Both the position numbers and the translations under genes were made by a program. Source: Siderastrea radians (Eukaryota; Cnidaria; Anthozoa; Scleractinia; Rhizangiidae). From it: DNA of 64,000 nt. Below the pieces are notes generated by a model. It was not told the origin of the DNA, did no database searches, and was given only the letters and a program-made list of their open reading frames with translations. This document shows, in pieces, positions 43,244 through 54,606 of the stretch (positions are counted from its first letter, which is position 1; every line of letters starts with the position of its first letter). The stretch is taken from contig OZ024888.1 of the NCBI GenBank assembly GCA_964017195.1, positions 19,074,201-19,138,200 of the forward strand. Direction: 5' to 3'.

Positions 43244-45724
43244 CACGTGTCTATTACGTCACTACCAAAATTTCTTGGCTTGATAGGTTACCAAATTTCC
43301 TTAGCAATGGAGCTCCACTGACGCGCTAGCGCGCTGGCTCCGCTATCAAGCGAGCGCTCGCGGAATATGATTTACAAGCGAATCTAGAATCATAAAGGTT
43401 TGGAATCTTGTTTAATTGGGTATTCTTGACTTTCCTATCGCCACAAAACACAAAAGGCGAAGGCAGCGAGGGCAGAAATGTATCCATAAGGCGAGAACAT
43501 TTCACATTCCTTTCAAATAGAAGAAACTCTTTTATTAACAGCTTTTATTATCTTTGTTATCATCGCACAGGATGGATAATCATTTCAATTTTCAAACTAC
43601 TTGAATTGCCATGAAAACAAAACGTACTGCAGCTAGCTAAGATGTCGACTGCGGCCAACGGATCTGATTTACAAAGTTTCTGTTCGCAAACCATTCTTTC
43701 TCCTCCTTCTCTGCAATTCCAGGGATTAGTTTATGGAAAAAATCGAAGTGTTGTTATTAGGCATCGAAGACTTTGAAGCTTTCGCTTTAGCGTCGCTACC
43801 GGCACTGGCAGAGCGAGTCCCATCGTCACATTTGAAGACCAAAACATTTCTCCGTAATGAAGAAAAATGTCGGCGAATAAGGTTGACCAGCATTTCAATC
43901 TATCGGATATCTTTTGCTTGACTAGTGCGATAACCATGAAGGTCCTTGAATAATGATTTCTTTCATAAGCTTGACTGTTTTGGTACTGCCACGCGAAGGA
44001 GAGCATAAACTGCTTAGAGTCCTGGCGTTGTCTCGCACATTTCACGAGAAAAATAGCAAACAACACCAGAATAACCGGCCAGATGTAACCGCTATTAATT
44101 TTTTAAGGCCAAGAAAGTAAATGAAGGCCCAAACTGGCCGTACTGGCGCGGATGTAGCCGGATTTCAATTCCTTGTGAACAAGAAATTCTGAAGAATTTA
44201 CAGGCGGCGCATAGTCTCTCACCCCCCTCCCTCCTCCCCTTTTCTTAAGGAAAAAAGGTTTAACTTTAGTAGTAAGTGGTTTCTGGTGACCTGTTATGGA
44301 CAAGTTGCACTTCCGGTATGTAAGGAATTAAATGTATGTATGCAACTTGAGAACTTGGTTTGTTTGTAACCAGTGACCTCCGTACGACTCTTTCAAATCG
44401 TTCTTAAACCGCGATATCCTTGAGCTACAACAGGCGGAAACGCTTTTTTCTCAAAAAGCTTTACTTCTCCTCTTTTGAGCTCAAACTTCATTTTGTCTAG
44501 TATTTTTGATTTCACGTAGGGGTTCAGACCAATTTTTTATCGCCAGAAATCTGTGTTTCTAGAGACATCTGGAAGACATATTCACGTCAATGCTGAGAAA
44601 GCTAACCGACTCGTGACGTTTATATTTTTGCGTGTTAACCCGCGCTCCAATACAGACTAAACTGAATGAAACTTTATTAAAATAGTTTGAAACCGTGGAA
44701 AGACATAAACGAAAGACTGAGAGGTCTTAGACAAGTTTAGACAGCCAAAATTCTAACAATTGGGCAGAACCGAAAAGCAGAAATGTATTTCTGACCTGGT
44801 GCGACGGAATCAATTTAGATTAGTGATACTCAGGCCTTGTTCGTTATTTGATTGAGATTTCATCACCACCGAATTTTTTTGTTTACTGTTTTCCCTTTTT
44901 CAGTGTTAAAGTTTTTTGGGACGCTATTTATTAAACTATAGAAGTTAGTTCAAGCTTTGATTCTGTAAGGGCCGGGTTTACAGTGGCAAGTATAGATTGC
45001 TTTCCGTCTCGTGCACTGAGAGAACGCACGTGAGCGCGGATGGGCATTGGACGCACACAACTCCCAAGTTCTCGATAGCCTTTGTAAACACTGCCCCTTA
45101 AAAACGAATGTCCTCAAAAACAGCGAAATAAACATTTCAACGCTTACCTTTACTCAACTTCAATACGCCGCGAAACTCAAAACAACAAAATTACGCTTCA
45201 CATGTAAGAATGGTCATGTCACCAACAAATCGTCCGGTATTTGAAACACTAGCTTTCAATCTCGTAATTCCACGTCATTTAAACGAGCCTGATTGTTTAG
45301 AGCCCGTGCGGAGACTAAGTCTACTGACTTCCGACAATTCAGGCATGTGCTTTGTATTTTATGAGACGGCAACGACGTTTGAGACGTCGCGCCGCCTAAA
45401 AAATCCTGATTTTAGATGGCATGGAAAAATGGCGGATTTCTCACTCTATGCGCGCAAAGCACTGTGGGTGACTAGGATCAACCGCTACGCGTATACGTTA
45501 TTGCTCAGAGTACTGGATGCATTGCATGCGCAATATCGTTTTGCGGTTAAAAATTAACTGGTCGTCCTCTAGTGACAGCAAAACAAAAAGTACCGACAAA
45601 GCGAAGAAATATTTCACTATTTACGAAGTGAAATATTAAATCACGCCGCGTGACATCCTTACGTTTTGCCAGCTATAATAACAACAGTTCGTCACGCCAA
45701 CCGGAAGAGTTACGTTTTCCAGCC

Positions 45725-45870
45725 ATAGAATAATTTGGTAAAGGTCGGTAAACACAGACCCAGCAAGCTTTCGGTAACAGCAAATTGCCAGCAAGATTTC
45801 TATGCCAGTTGACAAGTTGCCAGCCAGCTCATGATGACCCTGCAGAACGGTTATTTTGCAGACCGGCTCC
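45725..45870. repeat. GCCAGCAAG-rich patch, right
   Basis: Counterpart of 40345-40580: 'cccagcaag', 'gccagcaag' and 'gccagccag' recur in the same orientation. Meaning unknown. Confidence 0.45.
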
Positions 45871-46017
45871 GTCGAGTACTCCTGTTCATACGAAACTACA
45901 TCCGGGTCTCAAGTGGCGTATTTTCCATATCCTCACTAGTGAGGATATCGCTGACGTGAATTCCCGCTTTTACACTGTCTTTTGTGCAAAAACTCTTGTC
46001 TATATAATAAAAAGAAA

Positions 46018-46155
46018 ATTACACGGCGGCCTGAAGATATGAACTTTATTTTCTCGTGGTAAAAAACAATATTTTACTCGCTGCGCTCCTTCGTAAAATA
46101 TTGTTTATACCACCCGAAAATAAAATTCATATCTTCGCGCTGTCGTGTAATATCC
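46018..46155. repeat. Palindromic repeat (about 138 bp)
   Basis: Arms 'ttacacggcggcctgaagat' and, further in, 'acaatattttac' with their complements, around a 'tcgctgcgctccttc' loop. MITE-like, without a clear target duplication. Confidence 0.7.
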
Positions 46156-46162
46156 TCTATGT

Positions 46163-47395
46163 ACAATTCAGAAATATATGTAAAGACAGAGAGGGTCTGT
46201 AGCATTTTGAGACTACACTTACCCATAACACTACTTTAAGGAGAGGTCATTATTTAGAGGGGAGAAGGCTGATGCAAATGGAGGGAGGCCATTTTCAAAT
46301 TCTCCTGACCCCTTCCTTTGTGATGCTCATTTTTTGCTGAACCTCCCTCCCCCTTACCCCCTTTTGTATAACAAAGCTCCCTGATATGCGTGCATAAATT
46401 TATTTGGCCTCCCTTTTTCCCTGCATAAAAATCATTGACCCTCCCCCTATTTGCACCAGCCCTCCCCCACCTCTAAATAATAACAAGTCCCTTAGGAGGT
46501 ACACACACCATAAACATGTAACAGCTAGTTGAGGGTGTATTTGACTACATATGTGCCTATAGAGCTAATTTAGGGAAAATTTAAACACTGTAAAAACATA
46601 TGAGATAGATGGTTCAGTACAGCATTTGAGAACACATCCACAAAGCTAATTTATGGTGTATTCACACGCTGGAAACATAAAGAGAAGAAGAGAATATATG
46701 TGTTTCCTTTCAGCACTTAATCTTACAACAGTTGCAGAGTTAATTTTCCGATTTCTTAGTTGTATTTATAACTACCTGTAGCCTTCAGAGTGCAGCATTC
46801 TATGTACCATTCACACATTTTGCTGTTTTCATGCTACAGATTTCGGCAAAAGCCTTGAACTCTGTCTCACGTCCTACCTGCATTATCACAATATTCTTTC
46901 TGGTTTTTCAAAAGCAAATTGTATCACAGAAGTTTTTATGCAGCTTCATTTCCTGTTGTCAATCATCTAATTTATCACAAAAGCCCAACTTCATTATATA
47001 TTACAATAAGTCTGAAACAAAACACATCTCTTCGAGGCTCGGGCTCCGGCTCTGGGAGTTTTTGTGGTTTCTTCCTCAGAACCTTGAGGCAACATTTTTA
47101 TTTTTGTGTCAGGATAAATTTTAGTATAGTTGAAATCGTGTTACTACTTTATTTTAACATTATATTAAGGGTCACCAAAATACACCTGAGCCTGAAGGGG
47201 ATAGCAGCTAAGTCTGGTACCAGAAAGGCTTGCAAAATTTTGGCAGAAATTACAATACAAGAATAATACACCAAAGGTGGTAGCCTTTCTGTTACTATAA
47301 AAACCTGTGGTGATCTACTGTTTTTGACTTGTCTTTGATGCATGCAAAGGTGCAATTTTTGTTTTAGGTATATGGAAGGGGTACGATCTCGAAAA
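46163..47395. repeat. Duplicated segment, unit-2 copy, second part (Y)
   Basis: Matches 25150-26995 except that it lacks the LINE fragment and long AAT repeat and has an extra C/T-rich stretch at 46240-46490. Non-coding. Confidence 0.75.
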
Positions 47396-47401
47396 AAATA
47401 C

Positions 47402-47632
47402 AGTCGAACCTCTACTAACGGCCACCTCCCTACAACGGCCACCTCCCTACAACGGCCACCTCCCTACAACGGCAACCTCTCTTCAACGGCCACTTTTTAT
47501 CGTCCCGGGGGAAGATCCATACATCTGCTCTTATTTTGACCTCCCTATAACGGCCACCTCTCGGCAACGGCAACGGCAAGTAAAACGTGTCCTCAACTTC
47601 CCAAATAACCTCTTCATAACGGCCACAAAACA
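47402..47632. mobile_element. Pogo/Tigger-like transposon end (solo)
   Basis: Starts at TA|CAGTCGAACCTCTACTAACG, followed by repeated 'aacggccacctccctac' units. The CAGT-GAACCTC...TAACGGCCACC pattern is typical of pogo-type Tc1/mariner ends, where 17-bp-like repeats bind the transposase. No matching right end is in view, so truncated. Confidence 0.6.
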
Positions 47633-47878
47633 AACAACTGCGGAATAGTTGTGCTTTTAAAGTACCACAGTAATGCTGTTGGGCTAAGCAGAGGTCACGA
47701 AACTTGATACGTGCAGTGTCGGGTACTTGGACTCAATGCACACGTTGAGGATAAAGAAAAGATTCTGATCGCGAGTGGTCTGCAGATCAAGTGCTAAAGT
47801 TTTAAAAAGGTTAACTTTCTCTTCTGAAAACTGTAGTAAGCCACCTTAAACTACTTCATTAAACGATCACGTTTTTCT

Positions 47879-47880
<2 letters not shown>

Positions 47881-47917
<37 letters not shown>
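47881..47917. repeat. AG microsatellite
   Basis: About 17 'ag' units. Confidence 0.95.
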
Positions 47918-47920
<3 letters not shown>

Positions 47921-48590
47921 AAGCGGAAAGACAAAGAGGAATAGAGCCTAAAGTAACAATGATCGCGTCTTTGCCGTCCTTTACTTGAAATTTTAGCTAT
48001 TAATGAATCGACCTGTAAACTATCTGTCGGTGAGGTTTTCTATCTCAAAGAAATTGAAGAAATTGGTCATATGACTGAACGATTTACGCCCTTCCAAAAA
48101 TCAGTGACAAAAAGAAGATAAGTAACGACAAAAAATTTCAGTTTGAGACCCTGTTTTGTCATGTAACAACTAATGAAATTTTGCATTTGAACTGTGTCTT
48201 TGGTTTACGATAAATCACATTGTTGAAATGAAACAGAAAAAGGCTAACTTATTCTTTTATACAATGTGGATGAATAGTTGTGTTCACTGTAACGTACGTC
48301 TTTGAAACTTTTTGCATGGAAAAGCTTACAAAGCTAATATAATTTGATTAGACACTTTGATTGTGAATATGGAAATGAAACTATAATGCTTCTGAATGAA
48401 CACGGCTGTCACTTGAAAAGAAACTTCGAGTATACTGTCATTACTTGAAAGGGATTTTCCAGAAAACCTGGGACAAAATCAATAATCAAACCTACATTAA
48501 TGTTAGAAAGCAAACTAACTGTTTTCTTATACAGTGATAGCTTGCATTGTTAAATAGGTCTAAAGTACCGGCAATTACTATTCTATACTT
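47918..48590. other. Non-coding stretch, no supported gene
   Basis: AT-rich, without repeats shared with the rest of the window and without recognisable coding sequence. Confidence 0.3.
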
Positions 48591-48593
48591 AAC

Positions 48594-49515
48594 ATATAGA
48601 TTTAGCCAAGCCTAAAAGCGGAGCCCCCCTTTTTGTTTTGTCTGTTTTTTGTTTTGTTTTGTTTTTTTGTTTTGTTTTTGCTGGCAGTTATTAATTTGTG
48701 AAAATACTCTCATCCAAGTCGTTTTATTAAAAAAAAAAACGAAAAAAAAAAAGAAAAAAAATTCTTGCTCCCGCTGAATGTCAACCCGGTTCGTCGGCGT
48801 GAGGTGCCGGTAACTAGTCCACTAGGCCATGGGCGTTTGACATTGTTTTCGTAGTTAATTTTACTACTTATTTCTTTCTTCGTGACAAGCTGCCTATCAG
48901 CATGAAAATGCTGGTGTTTTTCCTGGCAAAATGTGTTCGAAACGCCGTAAAAACCATGGTTGTGGACAGAAAAAACCAAAAAGCACTAGCTCTGCTATAT
49001 TTGGCGTCGAAACCGCTGCGAAAAGCTGCGAACTCAAGCGGTGTGCCGACCGAGTTTGAACAGAACCGACGAGGCAAATTTGAACTTTTTTCCTGAACTT
49101 TATCGCCGAATTTCTTTCGCCTAGATTGAACTTTTCCCCTTCCACCAAAAGACAACTGAGTGTTCTTTTGAACTTTTTTTTTTTCCACTAACAAATTTGT
49201 TTTTGACTTTTGTTGTCTTTGCTTGTTTTGCTACAACGCGGGTCAACATGCGATTTCGCGCCGAAAACACACGGGATTCAGCACAGGATTCTATCCAGTG
49301 TAGGAAGTGTATTGGTATCCCTTTGGTGCGGACAGACGGACGTACGGATGTACAGACGAACGGACGTACGGATGTACAGACGGACGGACGTAAGGATGTA
49401 CGGACGGACGGTCACGTGACTACTATGTCACCACCAAAATTTTTTGGCTTGATAGATTACCAAATTTCCTTAGCAATGGAGCTCCGCTGACGCGCTAGCG
49501 CGCTGGCTCCGCTAT
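48594..49515. mobile_element. Crypton-like family, short copy 2 (922 bp)
   Basis: Same ends as 42480-43346 ('atatagatttagccaagcct' and 'gcgcgctggctccgctat'), same internal order: T-rich patch, tRNA-like piece (48766-48838), conserved small frame (48902), GGAC-type array (49326-49412). Non-autonomous. Confidence 0.75.
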
Positions 49516-49922
49516 TACCTTAGTAGGTCACATTTTTTTTTTCAGTTTTGATAACGTGAAATAAAACCTTTTGCTCAAACTTGACACAATTTTCGTCAGG
49601 CTAACGTAATTGTCGGCACAGATCTCATATTCCACCATTCTAGAATCTGGACAAAAAACGAAAGCAGGTATCCTTGTCATACCGCCATTCTAGGAGTTTT
49701 AAGTTCCATTTTATTACCCTCTGTGAGGTAGCTATGGTTACATTCTGAAAACCTTGTGATCATATGTACATGGTTCAAGTTCCAAGTAAAGAATGAGAAA
49801 GACGCGAGTTATCGTGATATCATTGTTACTTTATGGTCAATTCGGTACTGACTTAATTGTACATATAGGACTGATACTGGATATAACAACATTCATAAAG
49901 TGTCAAAAAATGTTACTTTTAA

Positions 49923-49959
49923 CACAGACGTTTCGGGTGTATTACCCTTCATCAGTGTG
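49923..49959 (-). ncRNA. Hammerhead ribozyme motif (Penelope type)
   Basis: On the minus strand: CACA, then CUGAUGA, then A-GGGU-AAUAC-ACCC, then GAAA, then CGUC, then UGUG. This supplies the conserved core boxes CUGAUGA and GAAA, a four-pair stem II (GGGU/ACCC), a four-pair stem I (CACA/UGUG) and a minimal ACGU stem III as in dimeric hammerheads. Cleavage would fall after GUC. It lies in the same strand sense as the retroelement, near its 3' end. Confidence 0.8.
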
Positions 49960-50039
49960 AGAAACCGTTAATAATACGCGCTGTTCGAAACTAAGTAAGG
50001 TGAAAGCTCGCGCGCGTAAAATAGCGCGCGCACAGTTCA

Positions 50040-50350
50040 AATGTAGCTGAAATTGATGTTGATTCCATTTGGTTGCACGGTTCCCAAACAAAAAATCAGC
50101 CTCATTTCAACCTGCTTGAGTTGGATGTTGTTTCCGGTACATAAGCGCATACCCTGCACCTGGACATCTGCGATACTGTGGCCCGTGGAGTTGAAATGTT
50201 GTGCCACAGGGAAACCAGGAGTGTTGTTGCGTATCATTCACAGATGTTCTCCAAATCGACTTCTGAGGCTTCGCCCAGTTTCACTGATGTAGAGATGGGA
50301 ACATCTGCGGCAGGATATACGGTACACGAGATTTTCTGACACGCAGGAGA
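50040..50350 (-). pseudogene. GIY-YIG endonuclease remnant
   Basis: After the frameshift the minus frame reads 'HLYISETGRSLRSRFGEHL' (family LYIGETGR-L--RF-EHL; the Gly of YIG is Ser), a TGA stop, then 'RNNTPGFPVAQHFNSTGHS' and 'MRLIFCLGTVQPNGININFS', the usual C-terminal H-F-GH and 'P-GLN' blocks, ending in a stop near 50040. Dead copy. Confidence 0.78.
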
Positions 50351-50940
50351 AATGATCATGGTAAAGGTGCACTTAGGGCCTCGTATCTCGGTGACTGGAT
50401 TGATGTACTCGCAAGTCTGGCAACGAGGGCGTTGACATGCACGAGACCCAGGCCGCCCGGTGGATGAGTTTTCGGCGGAGTGCACCAGCATGTTTTCCAA
50501 GCTCAAGTCGCGTCTGTACGCCAAAAAGGGTTGTTGTGGGAAGATATCACGCGTTTGCTGGTCAGTTGAGAGGATATTGAAGTTCTGAATTAGATACTGT
50601 TTGACTTGCGTGTTAAACGGGTGATACGTGAGGACCAAAGGCACTCTATCAGTGGTTGTATCAGCTTGTTCAGACCCTCTCAGAGCATCAGGACGGCTGA
50701 TGGCTGTTACCCTACGTAGATCATGCTCAAGGGAAGTACATGGATAACCACGCTGTGTAAATAATGCTGCCATATCTTTAGATTTAACCAGGAAGTCATC
50801 GTCGTCGGAGCAAAGTCGACGCACGCGTAGGAACTGGCTGTAAGGGATAGCACGCTTGCAGTGGTCAGGATGAAAAGAAGAAAAATGGAGGTAGTTGTGA
50901 GTACCTGTTCCCTTGTAGAAGACAGAGGTTTGAACTCTAT
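50234..50940 (-). pseudogene. Penelope-like reverse transcriptase, 3' part
   Basis: Read leftward from 50940: 'TSVFYKGTGTHNYLHFSSFH', then 'CKRAIPYSQFLRVRRLCSDD' (RT thumb hallmark YSQFLR-RR-C), then 'GYPCTSLEHDLRRV', 'RVPLVLTYHPFNTQVK', 'PQQPFLAYRRDLSLENMLV' and a Cys pair 'CQRPRCQTCEYI' typical of the linker before GIY-YIG. The RT palm is missing. A frameshift lies near 50350; the right frame then reads 'CVSENLVYRISCRRCSHLY'. Confidence 0.82.
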
Positions 50941-51267
50941 CACTTTATGAATATTGTTATATCCAGTATCAGTCCTACATTAACTTTCAAGTGTCACGCA
51001 TCGCCAGAGACGTTTTCGTCCACTGATATGTTCTTAATTGTACATACTCTGGCACACGCTATTGAAGTTTCCTCTTCATAATGCAGTAGTTGAAGTATTG
51101 AAGCAGTTCACGGAATGTAAAACCATAACAATAAACAAAAAGTCTTCACGACAGAATGCAGAAGAAAAAGCAAAAACAGTGCAATGGCAATCACTTTCTT
51201 GATCTCTCTTCGTCATCTTTAATGGGAATTTGAAATGCGTGTACTTTCAATTAGTGGATATGAGTTT

Positions 51268-51372
51268 CTTTAATAGAATTCGACCCGATCCAGGTTTTGT
51301 GAGTCCGGTCCGATCCGATCCAGGTCTTGTCAGTCCGATCCGCTCCGATCCGGTCCGGTCCGGTCCGATCAC
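51268..51372. repeat. GATCCGGTCC-type simple repeat
   Basis: Degenerate units of 'tccgatccgatccagg' and 'ggtccggtccg' repeated about six times. Confidence 0.75.
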
Positions 51373-53939
51373 GATTTTGTCAACGGCCAAAATTGGCTCG
51401 TTATTCGTTACAAAAGTCCCCCCTCCCCTCCCCCGCCTCTTCACCGTACCGCCCAGTCTGTTGGAGAATTTGCGAGCATAACGTGAACAAGGCCAGCATT
51501 TTAACTCCTCCATGTTTAGAACATGTAGTTAGAAATTTCATCGTACCATTGTTGAAGCAAAATAGTCAATAAGATCCGCAGCGAACACTTGAAACCACCA
51601 TCGTTCGAAGAGAGGGTGCAGCTTCATGCGTTGTGTGGCATGAATACTGCGAATAGACTGGGCGCTAGTATGGTCAACATGGCTGCTCGCACATGATCGT
51701 GGTTTGTTTTCAGTTTGTTGACTGTTTTACTTCAGTAAAGGTAAGAAGTCTTTCTCGTGTAAAAAACTAAAATAGAACTGAACTGAACGATGATGTTATA
51801 CTAGTATTTGATATGTACCCAATAATCTTTTTTTTTTGCTCAAGTAACGCTTTAGAACTATAGAAATTTGGCAAGGCGGCAGGAAGTCATCTGTTGTCTG
51901 TTTTCAAAAAACCTTCACTCTTTAATTATAGTCATGGTCATAATGCCTATTACAGAGTTAAATCAGGCGTGAAATCATAACCATCAGTTGATAATCATAT
52001 GAATCACATGATGCCTACTGGAGAGTTAAATATCGTTTTCTTGAAATCATTTAAACCATCACATTGCACTCAGGGTATACAGGGTAAGTCAAAAAGACTG
52101 TGCTCTAAAGATAACCAAAGGAGACTAAAGGCTCTCCTCCATGAACTTTTGAGTGCCCAGCCCTAAAGCTTTATGCAAAAAAATAAATTTAGTTACCTGA
52201 AAACACAAGTTAGTAGCTGGAGGCTCCCCTCCCCCTCCCCCTCCCCCCCTGTACTGTTAGAGGGCAGCCCTGCAGGTCAACTACAACTGCATTTTACTTG
52301 CTTAACTTTTGCAGAAATTCATTGCAGATGCAATACATTAACCAGCTTGGTGAAATCACACCAAATACAATTTTGATGGAGCTCAATCAAATCCAATCGT
52401 TCTATTGCTTTTGCTATTGGTTTGGCAATCAAACATAATCAAACTAGCATTTGTTGGTGATGTTGAGTTTGACTACCAACTAAATAAAACCTGATGTACC
52501 AAGTCAGTGTGCTAAGTTTGATTATTTTTGTTCTGTGAAAAGAGTCAATGAGCACTACTAACAGTGTTCAGTAACTAGAAAACCTGTGGTTTGTCGGAGA
52601 CCGGTCCTTATGCTGGAGCTATTAATTAGCTCTAACAGTTGTTAGCCACCAGGTTTGTGAACATAGGTAAAGTTAGTAATTATTGTGGGATTTGCATTCC
52701 AAATTGCAAGAAATACAAGCATGCAATGCAGGCGTGTGCAGACTTTTGAAATTATGTTTTCAATAGGATTTTTGAGCCGATTGTTACCCCAGTGTGCAGA
52801 TGCATACTATTATGTTTTTCAAAGTTGATTGGCTGCTTATGGCTGTGAATTGCTTGTCATGATTCACTTATAAGTGAAACTTGCCTAAAGAATGACTTTA
52901 CAGATGTAAACCTGTAATGCTTATTATGTAAACACGTACATATAATAATTATGATGTTTCTGCAGTGTTACAGACATCGAAACTGCAGTGTGCTGGCTTG
53001 TAAATTGGGCTGTTTTTCTCGTCACTTGCTTTAGGCATCTGGTTTTGTCTCAACCAACACAGTCTCCCTACTTGTAAAATTCTGCTTTCCTCTTGATGGT
53101 TACCACTATCAGTTGCAGGTGTGATGTCATACTGCCGTGATATCAGGATTACATCATGCAAGGTAAACAAAACTAGAGCATGTCACATCACACTAACAAT
53201 ATTACTACTATTAATTTGTGTCAACATTCCATACTTATGTGACACAGACAAACCACAGTTAACCTTGTAGTAGAGGTACATGTCTTACATACAATGCATG
53301 TGCAAGTTATTTCGGCTCAATGCTACCAAATACTTTCAACTTTGTCGAAAGCAAAATATGAATTTAAACACTTGACCACGTAGAAACAGACTCTTCACAT
53401 TGTAACCCAAAGAGAAATGAGTTTTAATTAACTAATTTTGCACATCCTCCCACATATTTCATTTGTTTCAATGTACAGGGTGTATGTTTCACCATTTATA
53501 TTTAGGCAAAATTGTCATACCACAAAGAAGAGAAATAAGCTTCATTAATTTTGCCATTTTTTGCATGTTTATTTTGTTTCATATTACCTTTTTGTATTTA
53601 ATTTGTAAAGTAAATTGACTGTTTTCAGGAGAGATTGTTTTGATTTCTGATTTGACTAAATCGTTTATATGAATTCCATGCTTGCTTTTGCAAGGGGATT
53701 CCTGGGTTAGCAAACTGGATTTAAACATTATGACTTTGTCATGAGATATGCCTTAACTTGGGCATTTGAGCGTAGAGTGACACTTTTGCTTCCCCCATAG
53801 GCTGATGATCTGCTGGTGTTTATCAAGCATTATATTTTGATATTACTGCCATGCTCACTGTTTGTATTCACGATCTAGGCACAAAAGTAAATATTTCGTC
53901 ATCTCTCTGGAAACATTCTCAGCTGTGGGTGAATTTATA

Positions 53940-54606
53940 CCCAACGTGGGCAATCGATAAAATCAATAATCGATAACGTTAGATAACAATCGATAAAATT
54001 AGTTGATTGTATCGGAAATCGATAAAAATCGATAAACGGATTTGTTGTGAGAAATCGATTTTGCAATCAGTTTTATCGATTTTATCAAAAATTATCGATT
54101 TTATCGGTAACATTTTTTGTGTCGAAATATGTCAGCTTTAATAATAATAACGACAACCTCTATAACCAGCTCTAATGTCAGGTTAAACAAAAGATTGCTG
54201 TTGCTTCCACTCAAAACATTTTCCTTGGCGGTTGTTTCGATAGGTAAATAGCTGAGATGTCACTTTCGCAGATACTTGGGTCGATACAGCTCAATAAACC
54301 ACATTTACTGAAATACAAAATACAGTTTTATTCGTGAACAAAGCCGCCGCAATCATTGGTCATCATTTTACCACAATTAAACATCTTTTAATTACAGAAT
54401 CAATGTCAGAAATTAAAGACATGTACGGTCGACGTCCATCGATAAAATCGATAACATCGATAACAGTAATTACCAGAAAGAGTTGTGAGTATCGATTTTT
54501 ATCAATTGATCAATACAATCGATAACGTTTACGTGATTGATATCGATAGTTATCGGTTTATCGAACGGTTTTCTGATACCGATTTTTATCGATTGCCCAC
54601 GTCGAG
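53940..54606. mobile_element. ATCGAT-rich inverted-repeat element (667 bp)
   Basis: Ends CGTGGGCAATCGATAAAA (left) and TTTTATCGATTGCCCACG-like (right), with the direct repeat ATTTATA just outside (53933-53939, 54607-54613). The outer 200 bp of each side are packed with 'atcgataa', 'tatcgat' and 'atcgattttatcg'; the middle (54115-54420) is ordinary. No protein. Clustered short motifs near the ends look like transposase-binding sites. Confidence 0.8.

Larger units (their letters stand above)
42480..43346. mobile_element. Crypton-like family, short copy 1 (867 bp)
   Basis: Begins 'atatatagatttagc...cctaaaagcggagc' and ends 'gcgctagcgcgctggctccgctat'. It interrupts the TAGTCA-type element; copy 1 of that element (17600) shows the site without it ('aactatattcagcgagcg'). 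Contents in order: T/A-rich patches, a tRNA-like stretch (42625-42699), a 60-codon frame shared with 48902-49096, and a GGAC/GTAC simple repeat. Its ends match those of 58553-61714, which carries tyrosine-recombinase sequence. Confidence 0.75.
42198..45479. mobile_element. TTAA-target element with TAGTCA-type ends, copy 2 (long, with nested insertion)
   Basis: Left end AGGTCCTAGTCAGGCAC after TTAA (42194-42197); right end 'gtgactaggatc' at 45469-45480, where the flanking TTAA is lost. It matches copy 1 (17323-18612) in three pieces: 42198-42479, 43347-44170 and 45395-45479. The first gap is the Crypton-like insertion; the second (44171-45394, about 1.2 kb) is extra sequence absent from copy 1, either original internal sequence or another insertion. 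No transposase is recognised in any part. Confidence 0.75.
49866..50980 (-). mobile_element. Penelope-like retroelement remnant
   Basis: Minus-strand element with the C-terminal half of a reverse transcriptase, a GIY-YIG endonuclease remnant and a hammerhead ribozyme motif near its 3' end. A block of about 35 bp ('ggactgatactggatataac' and onward to 'attcataaagtg') occurs at 49867-49904 and inverted at 50941-50975, marking both ends. Penelope-like elements combine RT with GIY-YIG and carry hammerhead motifs in their terminal repeats, so all three signals agree. 5'-truncated and mutated. Confidence 0.82.

Noticed and set aside
42480..43346. Helitron, because of the GCGCTAGCGC hairpin near the right end
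   Set aside because: The end is CTAT rather than CTRR, there is no 5' TC start or A|T target, and the long relative carries a Crypton-type domain.
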